From positions 1-51,835 of IMG/VR virus record IMGVR_UViG_3300029319_000079: a stretch of DNA of 51,835 nt, one strand, 5' to 3'. A program made the translations under genes and the position numbers. The first letter of the stretch is position 1. Each line of letters opens with the position of its first letter. The DNA comes from a virus. The notes beneath the pieces were generated by a model that saw only the letters and a program-made list of their open reading frames with translations, had not been told where the DNA came from and searched no databases. Below are positions 1 to 8,343 of the stretch, one piece after another.

Positions 1-362
1 TGATATACTCTATCCTTAAATTTTGGATTTATAGTCCAACGATAAGGTATATCTGCGTGAATACCCATACCATATGGCCTATCAAACTTATAATGAAAAA
101 AATATTTGAAATTATGGAAGCGTCTCCATCTATCCCAAACTCTATCATTGTAAGTAATGTGAGTTGTAAAAAGTATTGGATACTTCTTATCTAACAACTT
201 AAACATTACTTTCTGTACCCATCTATATCTAAAATGAAATACAGGTATAAGTTCGTGTTGTCTATGAGTATTATCTTGCGAAATACCATAGTTACCAATC
301 ATCTTGCCGTTTCTATCTGTTTTATCGCCACAGTTAAGAAACTTTGCTATTGCTAATAACAT
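1..362 (-). CDS. Hypothetical protein, 3' end outside window
   Basis: An open frame reads leftward from the ATG at 362 to the window edge without a stop (about 120 codons). The product is rich in aromatic and basic residues, with several RYRW/RRF-type clusters. I do not recognise a family. It begins 2 nt after the stop of the upstream gene (365-544), so it is probably the next cistron of the same leftward operon. The C-terminus is not visible. Confidence 0.7.
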   Translation of the reverse strand, partial: MLLAIAKFLNCGDKTDRNGKMIGNYGISQDNTHRQHELIPVFHFRYRWVQKVMFKLLDKKYPILFTTHITYNDRVWDRWRRFHNFKYFFHYKFDRPYGMGIHADIPYRWTINPKFKDRVY

Positions 363-364
363 AT

Positions 365-544
365 TTATCCTCTTAGTTTCTTCTTCATATATAGATGCTT
401 TATCTTAAACAATATTCCTTGTACATCTGTACTCAACATTCTTGCTGGTCCTTCTTTCAACCTAGATAGATGACCGTCAATAACGAGTAGAATCTCATCT
501 AATTCGTCATCAGTATCATCTATCAAGGGGTCATCAAATATCAT
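365..544 (-). CDS. Small acidic hypothetical protein (59 aa)
   Basis: The N-terminal third is very acidic (DDPLIDDTDDELDE) and the C-terminus is basic (MKKKLRG). The start overlaps the stop of the gene at 544-891 as TAATG, so translation is probably coupled. The function is unknown. It is supported by the operon geometry and by the lack of any better frame in the interval. Confidence 0.6.
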   Translation of the reverse strand: MIFDDPLIDDTDDELDEILLVIDGHLSRLKEGPARMLSTDVQGILFKIKHLYMKKKLRG

Positions 545-891
545 TATGCAGTGCTAGGTGCTAGCATTCCTATCTGTCTATATGCTAAGTCAGATAATGC
601 ATAATATATTTCTTGTTGGAATCTATACTGTTCATATATGTGATAGCCTAGTTCTTCTAGTAAAGAATCAAGGTGTTCTTTGATTTCTTCATTAGACTTG
701 CCTTTCTCCTTCATATTTATAGCATCTAATACAGCGTGCTCGCAATAATCCATAAGTTTTGTATTACCTACAGGTACAGCTCCTACACCTCTTTCTGCTC
801 TTTCAGTATTCTCTTTACTGTGTATTATTCCTTGTTCAACTAAGTACCTCATTGTCTTAGGTCTAAGTTGTTTAATTACTCCTAAAGTCAT
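544..891 (-). CDS. Hypothetical protein (115 aa)
   Basis: A mostly alpha-helical protein with an amphipathic middle (residues about 45-90) and a hydrophobic, aromatic C-terminal helix. I do not recognise a family. It lies in the tightly packed leftward operon, 22 nt after gene 914-1093, with a GGGAAG Shine-Dalgarno-like stretch upstream of the ATG. Confidence 0.65.
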   Translation of the reverse strand: MTLGVIKQLRPKTMRYLVEQGIIHSKENTERAERGVGAVPVGNTKLMDYCEHAVLDAINMKEKGKSNEEIKEHLDSLLEELGYHIYEQYRFQQEIYYALSDLAYRQIGMLAPSTA

Positions 892-913
892 ATCTTAACT
901 TCCCTTTCTATTA

Positions 914-1093
914 TTATTCTTCTTCTTCAAAGATAAACTCAACCTCATTGGAATCACCTATGACAACTCCAACAATGTTTATCCCTCTTTCAGTCCATTT
1001 AGTAAAAGTCTCACCTAAATCAGTACGCACAAACATACCACCTTTGTAAGATTTAAACTCTCTGGCATCGTCACTCCAGAATGTTTTACTCAT
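914..1093 (-). CDS. Small hypothetical protein (59 aa)
   Basis: The product starts MSKTFWSDDAREFK and ends in a run of Glu. It has predicted beta strands in the second half (GINIVGVVIGD). The start overlaps the stop of the upstream gene as ATGA (positions 1090-1093), which supports translation. The function is unknown. Confidence 0.6.
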   Translation of the reverse strand: MSKTFWSDDAREFKSYKGGMFVRTDLGETFTKWTERGINIVGVVIGDSNEVEFIFEEEE

Positions 1094-1671
1094 ACTAAAA
1101 CCTCTTGTGGTTCTTCTAATTGTCCAACAAACAATGGAAGACTTTCTACTGTAAAGTATTCACCGTTTTTTGGAAACTTGAAAGAATCTTTGATATAGGA
1201 CCAAGAAGTATCTCCTCTTTCCATATCATAAGAACCTTCAAAGACAGACCAAGCTACATATGAAAACAATAAACTAGAAGGCTTACCATTCACATAAGCT
1301 TTATTGAACTTACTATCAATAGCATTCATAAGTCTTTGAATGTGTCGCAAAGTTTGTATTGTAACTTTACCACCTTGATTCTTTTGACTTCTTCTAAGTA
1401 AATCATCAACACTACCTACAAATTGTTTACCTTTTTTTACAGATACTCTTTTGTCTGTCATTTGAGCACCTTCTTGCAAAAGGATATCTAATTCGTGTGT
1501 AGCCTTCATCTTCAAATCAAGAGTCTCTCTGTCTACTTCCATAGAAACCCATACTTCTGCACCCTTAGGTGTGAAGCCTAGAAACCTTTTACCACCATAA
1601 GTTTCCGCTTTTGCAGCATTTTCCTTAGACATTTTTTGGTGACTTGTCTCACTGCTAATTACTTCTGTCAT
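1090..1671 (-). CDS. Hypothetical protein (193 aa), first gene behind an internal promoter
   Basis: This is a 193-aa soluble protein with a basic centre (about residues 70-110). I do not recognise a domain. It has a good ribosome site (AAGGAGAG, 5 nt before ATG) and is the first cistron downstream of the promoter at 1717-1745. It probably leads a sub-operon that also contains the three smaller genes to its left. Confidence 0.7.
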   Translation of the reverse strand: MTEVISSETSHQKMSKENAAKAETYGGKRFLGFTPKGAEVWVSMEVDRETLDLKMKATHELDILLQEGAQMTDKRVSVKKGKQFVGSVDDLLRRSQKNQGGKVTIQTLRHIQRLMNAIDSKFNKAYVNGKPSSLLFSYVAWSVFEGSYDMERGDTSWSYIKDSFKFPKNGEYFTVESLPLFVGQLEEPQEVLV

Positions 1672-1716
1672 ATCTCTCCTTATATGTAAAAGACCAGTGG
1701 TTACTGGCCTATTATT

Positions 1717-1745
1717 AATATATCACACCATTACGGATTTGTCAA
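1717..1745 (-). promoter_or_regulatory. Leftward sigma70-type promoter
   Basis: On the minus strand there is TTGACA (1740-1745), a 17-bp spacer and TATATT (1717-1722). It lies immediately downstream of the stop of gene 1747-2172. A CCAGT/ACTGG hairpin lies in the leader before the ribosome site of gene 1090-1671. Confidence 0.75.
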
Positions 1746-1746
1746 A

Positions 1747-2172
1747 TCATATGTCAGAAATTGTTATATTTTGTCTAAAAGCTTCAATATCTGTGGTATT
1801 TGTAAAGAAATCATAAGATAAATGATGATAAGTCGTTACTTTTGAGTGCATTCTATGGCCTTTGGGCAGTATATCGTAGTCTTCATAGACTATAACATCC
1901 CCACCAATTCGTGGATAACCGTTTCTCAATAGGTAAAAATAGTCTTTTAAACGTCTGAAACCTGCCTTAATTATCTCAGTTTCGTCTTCTGTTCCTATAT
2001 TCTTCTCTCTAAAACAGCCTCTGTTAAAACATTCGAAGACTAATTCTTCATCTGCTTTCTTACCTGCAACGCCTATAAACCTTTTATTGTGGTTTTTAAT
2101 CCTTCTTTGCAGCAATAAATGAGCCGTTTCTTTATTAATTACCTGCTTTACCATACTTTTTCCCGTCTTCAT
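1747..2172 (-). CDS. Hypothetical protein (up to 141 aa)
   Basis: A protein of unknown function with two cysteines in a CFNRGC arrangement and a basic N-terminus. The frame opens at 2172, inside the 3' end of the ParB-like gene. A second in-frame ATG at 2154, preceded by GGGAAAAAG, may be the true start. It is the last gene before the promoter at 1717-1745. Confidence 0.6.
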   Translation of the reverse strand: MKTGKSMVKQVINKETAHLLLQRRIKNHNKRFIGVAGKKADEELVFECFNRGCFREKNIGTEDETEIIKAGFRRLKDYFYLLRNGYPRIGGDVIVYEDYDILPKGHRMHSKVTTYHHLSYDFFTNTTDIEAFRQNITISDI

Positions 2173-2677
2173 ATGGGTACCAAGCTTTTGAATATTGCCA
2201 GTTATCTATATCTTTAATCTCAAATACTGTATCTGATAACAATAGTTCTACTTCTCTTGCACTCATACCAAGTTCTTTTCGCAGTGTTGCTGGTGTCATA
2301 CCGTAATCTTCTATAAGTTTCTTTGCTATTTTAGCCATTGATGAAGCCTCGTGAACACCTTTAGCTCTGTTCATTCTAATTGTAAGAAGCATAGCTTCTC
2401 TATCACTTATATCCATTACAACACACGGAACTCTTCCAGAATATTTTTTATATAATTCTTTTGAATCAATAGATAGTTTCCATCTATGAAAACCGTCAAT
2501 AATGATATTGTTTTTGTTAATAAGTATTGGTTGTATCCACCCAAACCTAACAATATTTAAGGCTAATAACTTGAACTCGTCAGTTAAAACTCTATTTGGA
2601 TTGTAATCATTTGGATTTAAATCTTTTGCAAGCATCCAAACAACTTTAGATATTGGCTGCTCATCAAAAACATTCAT
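2135..2677 (-). CDS. ParB/sulfiredoxin-fold protein
   Basis: The N-terminal half (residues about 10-110) fits the ParB/Srx-fold domain. It has a helical LALNIVRFGWIQPILI segment, the signature IIDGFHRWK (about 59-67) and NRAKGVH (about 103-109). Residues 115-160 look like a helix-turn-helix (YGMTPATLRKELGMSAREV). Phage proteins of this type bind DNA or act beside nucleotide-handling enzymes, and they are not necessarily partition proteins. It may act with the PP-loop enzyme at 3468-4595. The family call is good; the role is inferred. Confidence 0.8.
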   Translation of the reverse strand: MNVFDEQPISKVVWMLAKDLNPNDYNPNRVLTDEFKLLALNIVRFGWIQPILINKNNIIIDGFHRWKLSIDSKELYKKYSGRVPCVVMDISDREAMLLTIRMNRAKGVHEASSMAKIAKKLIEDYGMTPATLRKELGMSAREVELLLSDTVFEIKDIDNWQYSKAWYPYEDGKKYGKAGN

Positions 2678-3043
2678 CTATTCTTCTTCTAACATCTCAT
2701 ATCTTGAATCTAAATATGGTATATCTAAAAATATTGGTCTATCTTCTTCTTTACCTTCAGTATCATTAAATACTTTTTCAACATATGTTCTAACAGATTC
2801 TTCAACTACAGCTTGCGTAATTGCTTCTTCGTTGTCATCGTGCTGTTTTATTAAAAAATCCATAAACTTGTCATCTTGTAGTATGTCTTCAATGATAAGG
2901 CCTTGAATTACTTTTATATCGTAAACTGCTACTGGTTTCATACCAGCTCTATGAGCACTTCCTAAAAATGCTTCGCTATATTCATCCCAAACAATAGCTT
3001 GTGGATTATCTTCTAATAGTTGCCAATAAAAATCATTGCTCAT
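2678..3043 (-). CDS. Acidic hypothetical protein (121 aa)
   Basis: A strongly acidic protein ending in EEE with no recognised motif. It starts inside the last codons of the 47-aa gene 3033-3176 and ends directly before the ParB-like gene. It is probably co-translated with both. The function is unknown. Confidence 0.65.
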   Translation of the reverse strand: MSNDFYWQLLEDNPQAIVWDEYSEAFLGSAHRAGMKPVAVYDIKVIQGLIIEDILQDDKFMDFLIKQHDDNEEAITQAVVEESVRTYVEKVFNDTEGKEEDRPIFLDIPYLDSRYEMLEEE

Positions 3044-3176
3044 AATATCCTGTACCTTTTTCTCTTACATATGATTTAGCATCTTCATCCCAAGTCATAT
3101 TATTGTTTTTCATAATGTCATCAATTGCTTCTAATTGTTTTTTGAGAAACCAATCATTAAATTTATAATTACTCAT
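3033..3176 (-). CDS. Small hypothetical protein (47 aa)
   Basis: Too short for ordinary gene callers. Its start overlaps the stop of gene 3173-3268 as ATGA, and its 3' end overlaps the next start by 11 nt. It is Trp-, Asn- and Lys-rich with no recognised motif. The chain of overlaps is the main support. Confidence 0.6.
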   Translation of the reverse strand: MSNYKFNDWFLKKQLEAIDDIMKNNNMTWDEDAKSYVREKGTGYYEQ

Positions 3177-3268
3177 TTGTTTTTCTTCCCTCCATAAATT
3201 GGTAAATTGTGATTCCAGTCTATTTCATAAGTCCATTCGTGTTTAAATTTTTTAAACCTCTTCTTCAT
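3173..3268 (-). CDS. Basic mini-protein (31 aa)
   Basis: A Lys-rich 31-aa peptide (MKKRFKKFKHEW at the N-terminus). It overlaps both neighbours by ATGA and is preceded by AAGGAGGAA, a strong ribosome site. It could contact nucleic acid because of its charge, but that is only inference. Confidence 0.5.
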   Translation of the reverse strand: MKKRFKKFKHEWTYEIDWNHNLPIYGGKKNK

Positions 3269-3471
3269 TCTTCCTCCTTAAGTAACTCTTCTTTGAATAT
3301 CTTTCTTACACTTACTTGCATAGTTGGGTCTTCATTGTCAAAATCTGGTAGAAAAGCTTCAACACCATCACTATCTATTTTTATCTCGACTGAATAATCA
3401 CCCCAAGAACCAAAGACAATAACTTCATCTGTTTTGATAAATTCAAGTGAATGAAACATAAATCTATTCAT
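3265..3471 (-). CDS. Small hypothetical protein (68 aa)
   Basis: The product has predicted beta strands (EVIVFGSWGDYSVEIKI) followed by an acidic helical tail ending in EEE. The start at 3471 overlaps the 3' end of the PP-loop gene by 4 nt, and a GAGAAAG-like ribosome site lies in that gene's 3' end. The function is unknown. Confidence 0.6.
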   Translation of the reverse strand: MNRFMFHSLEFIKTDEVIVFGSWGDYSVEIKIDSDGVEAFLPDFDNEDPTMQVSVRKIFKEELLKEEE

Positions 3472-4595
3472 TTCTTTCTCCTGTTCTGATTAATCTTAGG
3501 TTTTTTCTTTTTACTTGCAGCTCTAACTTGTGCAGTAGTCTTTGGATATATATCTCCGTGTAATATTCTTCCATTTATAAAATGGCCTAATATCCATTCA
3601 GCATTTCCATTTACAAGATATCTTTCTGGATTTGACTTTGCAAGTTGGTCTAAGTTCTTCCATTTAGACATCATAGTTTTATATGTTGAGCTCTCTCTAT
3701 CTACAGTTGCCTGTATCCATTCTTTAACGCCGTTCATATCCCTACCATATTCTTTATACAAGTGCTTATCACTAATTGTACCCTTATATCTTTCGTGAGC
3801 ACGGACTTCTGGAAAAACTTGTGTTAATCTATCGTAAAACTCTGGGTCCATCAAAGCCCATTTTTCAATGGTCTTCATTGACTCAGCTATCAATGGAGAT
3901 GCAACTCTTAGTGCGTCACCACTCCACATCTGCTCTTCATACCAAGAAGAATATCTTAAATTATTATCTTTAAAATATTTAAAGACATCATTCATTTGCC
4001 AATCATATATCGGTTTACAAAGTGTCGCCCTAGGGCTGAAAGACTTCGCAATATAGTTTTCGGTAACTTTATTAACAACTGAACGATACCTAACAATGCT
4101 TTCATCAGCTCTAATACCATTTACTATTGCAACCTTTCCATTAGGATAGTTTTCTGCAACCATCTTATCAAAATCATCTTGTCCATATATTTTACTAGTA
4201 TTGTCTAAAGTTTCTGCCCATTCTGGTTTTTCTCTAACCCATTGCCTGTCACCAGAAGGGTCCCACTTTATTACCTCTTTGTTAAATCCTAAAACAAACA
4301 TAGTGCTGCTTCTAGGGATACAATACCAAGTCATATTTGTCCAATCTTGGTCAAAATAATATTTTATATTATCAAGTATTGGTTCTGGATTAAATTCTTC
4401 ATCTCTGTGATGACAATCTACAGAATCTATACCTCTTTCTGCTGATACCTCTTTTACTAAATTAAGAACTGCAGTAGAGTCTTTGCCACCAGAAAAAGCA
4501 ACATTTATGTGGTCGTGAGTATCCATAATATGTCTAATACGATTTTTAGACTCTTCATAAACATTTGTATCTATGAATCGTCTCTGTCTAGCCAT
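3468..4595 (-). CDS. PAPS-reductase-like PP-loop protein (IbrA-like)
   Basis: A 375-aa member of the adenine-nucleotide alpha-hydrolase (PP-loop) superfamily. The ATP pyrophosphate-binding motif SGGKDST is at residues 35-41. A downstream GIRADESIVR stretch (about 170) is typical of PAPS-reductase-like proteins such as IbrA and DndC-type enzymes. The C-terminus is very basic. It abuts a ParB-like gene (4595-5242), the same pairing as IbrA/IbrB. In phages such enzymes are suspected to work in nucleic-acid or sulfur chemistry or in gene control. The substrate is unknown, and there are no other dnd genes here, so DNA phosphorothioation is not supported. Confidence 0.85.
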   Translation of the reverse strand: MARQRRFIDTNVYEESKNRIRHIMDTHDHINVAFSGGKDSTAVLNLVKEVSAERGIDSVDCHHRDEEFNPEPILDNIKYYFDQDWTNMTWYCIPRSSTMFVLGFNKEVIKWDPSGDRQWVREKPEWAETLDNTSKIYGQDDFDKMVAENYPNGKVAIVNGIRADESIVRYRSVVNKVTENYIAKSFSPRATLCKPIYDWQMNDVFKYFKDNNLRYSSWYEEQMWSGDALRVASPLIAESMKTIEKWALMDPEFYDRLTQVFPEVRAHERYKGTISDKHLYKEYGRDMNGVKEWIQATVDRESSTYKTMMSKWKNLDQLAKSNPERYLVNGNAEWILGHFINGRILHGDIYPKTTAQVRAASKKKKPKINQNRRKK

Positions 4596-5242
4596 TAGTC
4601 ACCTAAGCATATTTCAATATGCTGATATAACCTTTCACCAACAGTTTCACCTTCATAATTTTTCTTTAACCAAGAAACAAACTCAAAGAACATAGCTTGT
4701 TGTGTTTCATCGTCAAATATAATTTCATATGATGGTTTACCAACTGGTAATCCTTTGTCAGAACCTTCAGATACTTTAGCTTCTAAGTCTTCATACATAG
4801 CTTGAATGTCTGCTTCATCAAATCCTGTGCCTTGCAAAGATGATTCTTCTGCTAACTTTTCTAATTCTTCAATCAAAGCATTGGTATCCCAGCCACCAAG
4901 TTCAACAAGTCTATTATCTGCTAATAGATAAGCTTGTGCTTCCTCATCAGTCTTAAAAGATACACCTCTTATAACTGGTACTAACCATTCTTTAGTTTCT
5001 TCATCTACCTGTATATTGGCTGGAGGACTTTCATTGAATTGTTTTTTCTGTTTAAGTGTTTCAATTCTGCCGTGTCCAGCAACTAATTTACCAGTTTTTT
5101 CATTCATTAATAAAGGACTTGTAAATCCAAATCTGTTCATAGATTCGTGTATTGAACCAATATCGTGGTCTTTTACATTTCTATCTGCCTCTTGTATTTC
5201 GGATAGTGGTGTAAAAACTATCTCTACTTTACTAATTTCCAT
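4595..5242 (-). CDS. ParB-like nuclease-fold protein (IbrB-like)
   Basis: The N-terminal ParB/Srx fold includes the signature LVAGHGRIETLK (about residues 48-59) and the family-typical ADNRLVELGGWD (about 107-118). An acidic C-terminal half follows. It overlaps the PP-loop gene by one base at its 3' end and gene 5232-5735 at its 5' end. The PP-loop plus ParB-like pairing recalls IbrA/IbrB. The exact biochemical role is not known. Confidence 0.85.
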   Translation of the reverse strand: MEISKVEIVFTPLSEIQEADRNVKDHDIGSIHESMNRFGFTSPLLMNEKTGKLVAGHGRIETLKQKKQFNESPPANIQVDEETKEWLVPVIRGVSFKTDEEAQAYLLADNRLVELGGWDTNALIEELEKLAEESSLQGTGFDEADIQAMYEDLEAKVSEGSDKGLPVGKPSYEIIFDDETQQAMFFEFVSWLKKNYEGETVGERLYQHIEICLGD

Positions 5243-5735
5243 TTGCTGCTCCTTTTACTACTACAGAATAAAACTGCCTATTGCTTATATCAAAATCTCC
5301 TAAAGAAGTGTTGTCCCAAGCATCAATAACCCAAGTTAGCTCACTAACTGCTAAAAATTTTATTGTTTTATCAAGAAGTGGTTTTACAATTTGTCTTTCA
5401 AACTGTGATTTTGTATAACCTAAAGCATTTACTAAAAAATCATAATCTTCGTGATGCTCTAACCATTCGATGCTATCTGAAGGTTCATAAACTTCTACGG
5501 TTTTTCTTAGATGCCTTTTATAAGGTTCGTGAGTATGAAAATATTCTTTGAAACCAACATCAGCTCTTTCAACCATACCATACTTAGGATTTGCTTTACC
5601 TTGTACAATAGATTGAGGATAAGCACCGCTAGTGCCCATAATTTCGCCTATATCTATCCATTTAAGGCCATCATTTTTCATTGCTTTGATAAAAATTACA
5701 TACGCTCCGGGATTGAGAAATGATTTTTTAATCAT
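5232..5735 (-). CDS. Hypothetical protein (167 aa)
   Basis: The N-terminal 55 residues could form a helix-turn-helix (LKWIDIGEIMGTSGAYPQSI). The rest is unrecognised. It starts within the 3' end of the small gene 5728-5865 and ends inside the start of the ParB-like gene, so it belongs to that module. DNA binding is a weak inference. Confidence 0.65.
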   Translation of the reverse strand: MIKKSFLNPGAYVIFIKAMKNDGLKWIDIGEIMGTSGAYPQSIVQGKANPKYGMVERADVGFKEYFHTHEPYKRHLRKTVEVYEPSDSIEWLEHHEDYDFLVNALGYTKSQFERQIVKPLLDKTIKFLAVSELTWVIDAWDNTSLGDFDISNRQFYSVVVKGAANGN

Positions 5736-5865
5736 TTTCTGCTGCGTATAAAGCTCTCATTTGTGCGTAAGCTTCGTCATCACTATCGTGACAACCCATC
5801 TCTTCTCCTGTAGGAGTTTTTTCAACGCAAAATTTATCATTACGCTCTACTACTCTATAAGGCAT
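5728..5865 (-). CDS. Small conserved phage-type protein (45 aa)
   Basis: The product starts MPYRVVERNDKFCVEK, then has GCHDS and ends with an AYAQMRALYAAE helix. This layout (beta hairpin, CHDS, then a helix with QMRALYA) is common in small phage proteins of unknown role. The ribosome site AAAGGAG precedes the ATG, and the gene overlaps both neighbours. Confidence 0.7.
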   Translation of the reverse strand: MPYRVVERNDKFCVEKTPTGEEMGCHDSDDEAYAQMRALYAAEND

Positions 5866-6100
5866 TGCTTCTCCTTTGTTTCCAATTTACTTCAAAGTCT
5901 ATAGGTAATTTACCTGTTTCCCCTGCCCATTCAATTATTGTTTCTCTTAACCAAACTTGTGTTTTACCAGCATTGATTAAAACGTCTGGTCTAGGCATTT
6001 TTTCTCTGTGTGCCCAAGTACTTATCAAGTTAGGTTTGACGTTAAGAAGTTCTGCAACTTCATTGACGCCCATAAGTTCATTTAGTATAGGATTATTCAT
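5855..6100 (-). CDS. Helix-turn-helix protein, AlpA/excisionase-like
   Basis: An 81-aa protein with a MerR/AlpA-like winged helix-turn-helix: GVNEVAELLNVKPNLISTWAHR, then PRPDVLINAGKTQVW, where the wing and the W-R-E-T-I helix match the HTH_17 layout. There is a strong ribosome site (AGGAGGAAG) right before the ATG. It is probably a small regulator or recombination directionality-type DNA-binding protein. No integrase is visible, so I do not call it excisionase. Confidence 0.75.
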   Translation of the reverse strand: MNNPILNELMGVNEVAELLNVKPNLISTWAHREKMPRPDVLINAGKTQVWLRETIIEWAGETGKLPIDFEVNWKQRRSNAL

Positions 6101-6123
6101 CTTCCTCCTAAGAACTGAAGTGC

Positions 6124-6609
6124 CTAAAAAGGCACTCCATTTTCTTCCATTGCTTCAGCAGCATTTGCTTTTGAGCTTTTTGGTGCTTCAATTTCAGATG
6201 CTTTTTTCATCTTGTTTAAAGCATTTGAGTTCATAGGATTACTAGCTTTGTTGATAGAACCAACATTGGCCCATCTCAAACTAACACCTAAATCTTCCAA
6301 ATAAACGCAAGTAGATTCTCTGGAAGTACCATTTGAATCTTCCCACTTTTCTGGAACAACTCTTCCAACAACAATTGCTCTAAAAGACTTACCACCTGCA
6401 TTTACAGTATTTTGGTATGTCTCAGCAATATTTTCTGCTAAATCACCCCAAGCTTTTAAATTAAACCAAAGGGTTTCCTTATCCTCACCATTAGCGTCTT
6501 TTCCTTGGCTAACAGCTAGGCTTCCTCTTATAAATGCTGAACCTGTGTTGTTAACACTCATCTCAACATTTGTAACATTGCCCATTAATTGGACTTGTGA
6601 TACTGGCAT
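6124..6609 (-). CDS. ssb: Single-stranded DNA-binding protein
   Basis: The OB-fold starts MPVSQVQLMGNV and carries the WFNLKAWGDLAENI segment typical of SSB (about 45-60). A flexible tail ends in the acidic tip EENGVPF, the place where SSB recruits partners. I chose the ATG at 6609 over the longer frame opening at 6645 because AGGAGAG lies 4-5 nt upstream. It acts in replication and recombination beside the Rad52-type annealase. Confidence 0.88.
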   Translation of the reverse strand: MPVSQVQLMGNVTNVEMSVNNTGSAFIRGSLAVSQGKDANGEDKETLWFNLKAWGDLAENIAETYQNTVNAGGKSFRAIVVGRVVPEKWEDSNGTSRESTCVYLEDLGVSLRWANVGSINKASNPMNSNALNKMKKASEIEAPKSSKANAAEAMEENGVPF

Positions 6610-6617
6610 TATCTCTC

Positions 6618-7163
6618 CTAATATTCTTCTTCTGGGTTTTCCCAATTACTTAAAATACCCTCTAAGACTTCTTTTATCTTAGAAAGTCGAAAGAGTACTA
6701 TGCCATCTGATTCTCCGTCTGGCATAGCAACCATCATAAATGGTTTGCCTCTTCCTCCAACAACATTCTTAACATTTTCCCAAGATTGAGCTTCTGCTTT
6801 GTTGAATCTTGTTGCTATAGGCCCTACTTGTTTGCCGGCTTTCACCTCAATGCGAACAGCAGAACGCCAATTTTCCTCGTGTGCATCAGCACCGTGAAAC
6901 TTTCTATCTGGAATACCTAATTTTTTTCTAACCATATTTTGTTTACGCTTACCTTTTGCTCTGTTCTTTCTATTAATACAAGTTCTACATCTACAAGTTC
7001 TTTTAGGTAAATCAGTTTCTGGACACATCCCTCTGGCATTTTTTTGGCTGTTAGCCATTCCTATTCCTTGTTGTCCACTAAATCTATTAGCTTTATATTC
7101 ATCCCAAGATTCTTTCTCTGGGTCCCAACCATTATTATTCTTAGGCTTAATATATCCGCTCAT
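6618..7163 (-). CDS. Probable PD-(D/E)XK nuclease / resolvase-like protein with Cys cluster
   Basis: The N-terminal part carries a Cys cluster (CPETDLPKRTCRCRTC) and basic residues. The C-terminal half has VRIEVKAGKQVGP followed by a helix and FMMVAMPDGESDGIVLF, which resembles the E-x-K core of VRR-NUC or Holliday-junction-resolvase-like nucleases. It sits between SSB and the winged-helix/annealase genes, a usual place for a recombination nuclease. The nuclease call is inferred from motif shape. Confidence 0.55.
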   Translation of the reverse strand: MSGYIKPKNNNGWDPEKESWDEYKANRFSGQQGIGMANSQKNARGMCPETDLPKRTCRCRTCINRKNRAKGKRKQNMVRKKLGIPDRKFHGADAHEENWRSAVRIEVKAGKQVGPIATRFNKAEAQSWENVKNVVGGRGKPFMMVAMPDGESDGIVLFRLSKIKEVLEGILSNWENPEEEY

Positions 7164-7184
7164 TGCAATATCATATTACCACAC

Positions 7185-7925
7185 CTATTCTGTATCTGTG
7201 GTCTTTAGACTTTCTAACTTATCAATTGTTCCAATAACTGAATCTGTTTCAGTTGCAATAAGCTGGGGAAAGTGTTTAGCTAATGCGTGAATAGTAAGAG
7301 TTGCACCTTTAGGCATAAACTGTGGGTACTTATCATAAGCAACTTTAATGTCATTTGCGTCATCAGTGTATTGCTTGATAGTTTGTATAGCAACAGCCCA
7401 CTGTTGTTTTAATTTTTTCTCTTTTGGATAGAAACCAAAACACTCAGCCATAACACCCCAGAAAGGGTCTTTTGCTACCTTCTTTTTGATTTCTTCACCT
7501 ACATCAAAACCACTATCAGCAACACTCTCTGCAACATCAAAACCTTTTTCTTCCGTTACTACAAGCTTTTTACCAATTACATTCTCAATAGGAAGTTCTG
7601 GTAAGTGATATAAATTAGAAGTGTTATAACCTTTATAAGTTCTTCTCTTCCAAGTTAAAGCACCCACTTCAAATAAAACTTGTAGGTATTTTGATACTGT
7701 GCCTCTAGACATACCAGTCATTTTTTCAAGTGTGTCATAACTTGGATAACAGTCACGCTCTTTGTTAGCGAAATACATTAAGCAGTTGTATAGATGAATA
7801 GCAGGAGACGGCAACGGCTCCTCATCAACTGTCATTTCTAACAGCCAATGTGGAACCATTACAAATCTGTATTCAGTAGTTACACCAAACTCTTTGTCGT
7901 CAAATAGCTCTATTCTATCTGACAT
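7185..7925 (-). CDS. Winged-helix protein, replication-initiator type
   Basis: The N-terminal domain (about residues 15-110) is a winged helix: CYPSYDTLEKMTGMSRGTVSKYLQVL, then a wing GALTWKRRTYKGYNTSNLY. This is like the helix-turn-helix of phage replication initiators and DnaD-type proteins. The C-terminal part is helical. The chosen ATG at 7925 overlaps the annealase stop by 11 nt; an upstream ATG at 7943 is possible. It may load replication proteins; the role is inferred. Confidence 0.7.
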   Translation of the reverse strand: MSDRIELFDDKEFGVTTEYRFVMVPHWLLEMTVDEEPLPSPAIHLYNCLMYFANKERDCYPSYDTLEKMTGMSRGTVSKYLQVLFEVGALTWKRRTYKGYNTSNLYHLPELPIENVIGKKLVVTEEKGFDVAESVADSGFDVGEEIKKKVAKDPFWGVMAECFGFYPKEKKLKQQWAVAIQTIKQYTDDANDIKVAYDKYPQFMPKGATLTIHALAKHFPQLIATETDSVIGTIDKLESLKTTDTE

Positions 7926-8343
7926 CTTCGGAGGCCACTTCATAGTCTTGCAACATCTGTGCGTATAAGAAGTATTGTTCTTGTGCCCACAAATGTAAAC
8001 CAACACCAAGTCTGGAAGCAGCTCTTTTAAGTGCGTCTGATTCCATTTCCTTAATTTGGTCTCCGATATCTTTATTATTGTTTTGGTCTGTACCTATACC
8101 AGTAACTTTGACTGGTTGACCGTCGACAGAAACAGTGATTGTTCCTTTAACAGCACAAGGTATATTATCAGAATAAATTACTTCTGTATCCCAATTAAAT
8201 GGTCCACAGACTTGCAAGATTCTCTGAGCAACCACAGAGTGATTTACATAATCTTCTGTATGTGTTCCCTTTTTAATTTGACTGACTAGTTTGTCGGGAA
8301 ACTTACGAGCAAGTCTAATCAGTTGCATTGGCTTGTCTGCCAT
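7915..8343 (-). CDS. Rad52/Sak-type single-strand annealing protein
   Basis: A 142-aa protein matching the compact Rad52/Rad22-like phage annealases: the YVNHSVVAQRILQVCGPFNWDTEV core, then KGTITVSVDG, then IKEMESDALKRAASRLGVGLHLW (about 95-115), a diagnostic segment. It anneals complementary ssDNA in phage recombination, with SSB in the same operon. The ATG at 8343 has GAGAGA upstream inside the previous gene. Confidence 0.85.
   Translation of the reverse strand: MADKPMQLIRLARKFPDKLVSQIKKGTHTEDYVNHSVVAQRILQVCGPFNWDTEVIYSDNIPCAVKGTITVSVDGQPVKVTGIGTDQNNNKDIGDQIKEMESDALKRAASRLGVGLHLWAQEQYFLYAQMLQDYEVASEDVR

Noticed and set aside
3468-4595. Part of a DNA phosphorothioation (dnd) system
   Set aside because: Only the PP-loop protein resembles DndC. 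No DndA, D or E homologues are visible, and the ParB pairing fits IbrA/IbrB better.
5855-6100. Excisionase implying a temperate phage
   Set aside because: No integrase, attachment site or repressor is visible in this window, so the helix-turn-helix protein alone is not enough.
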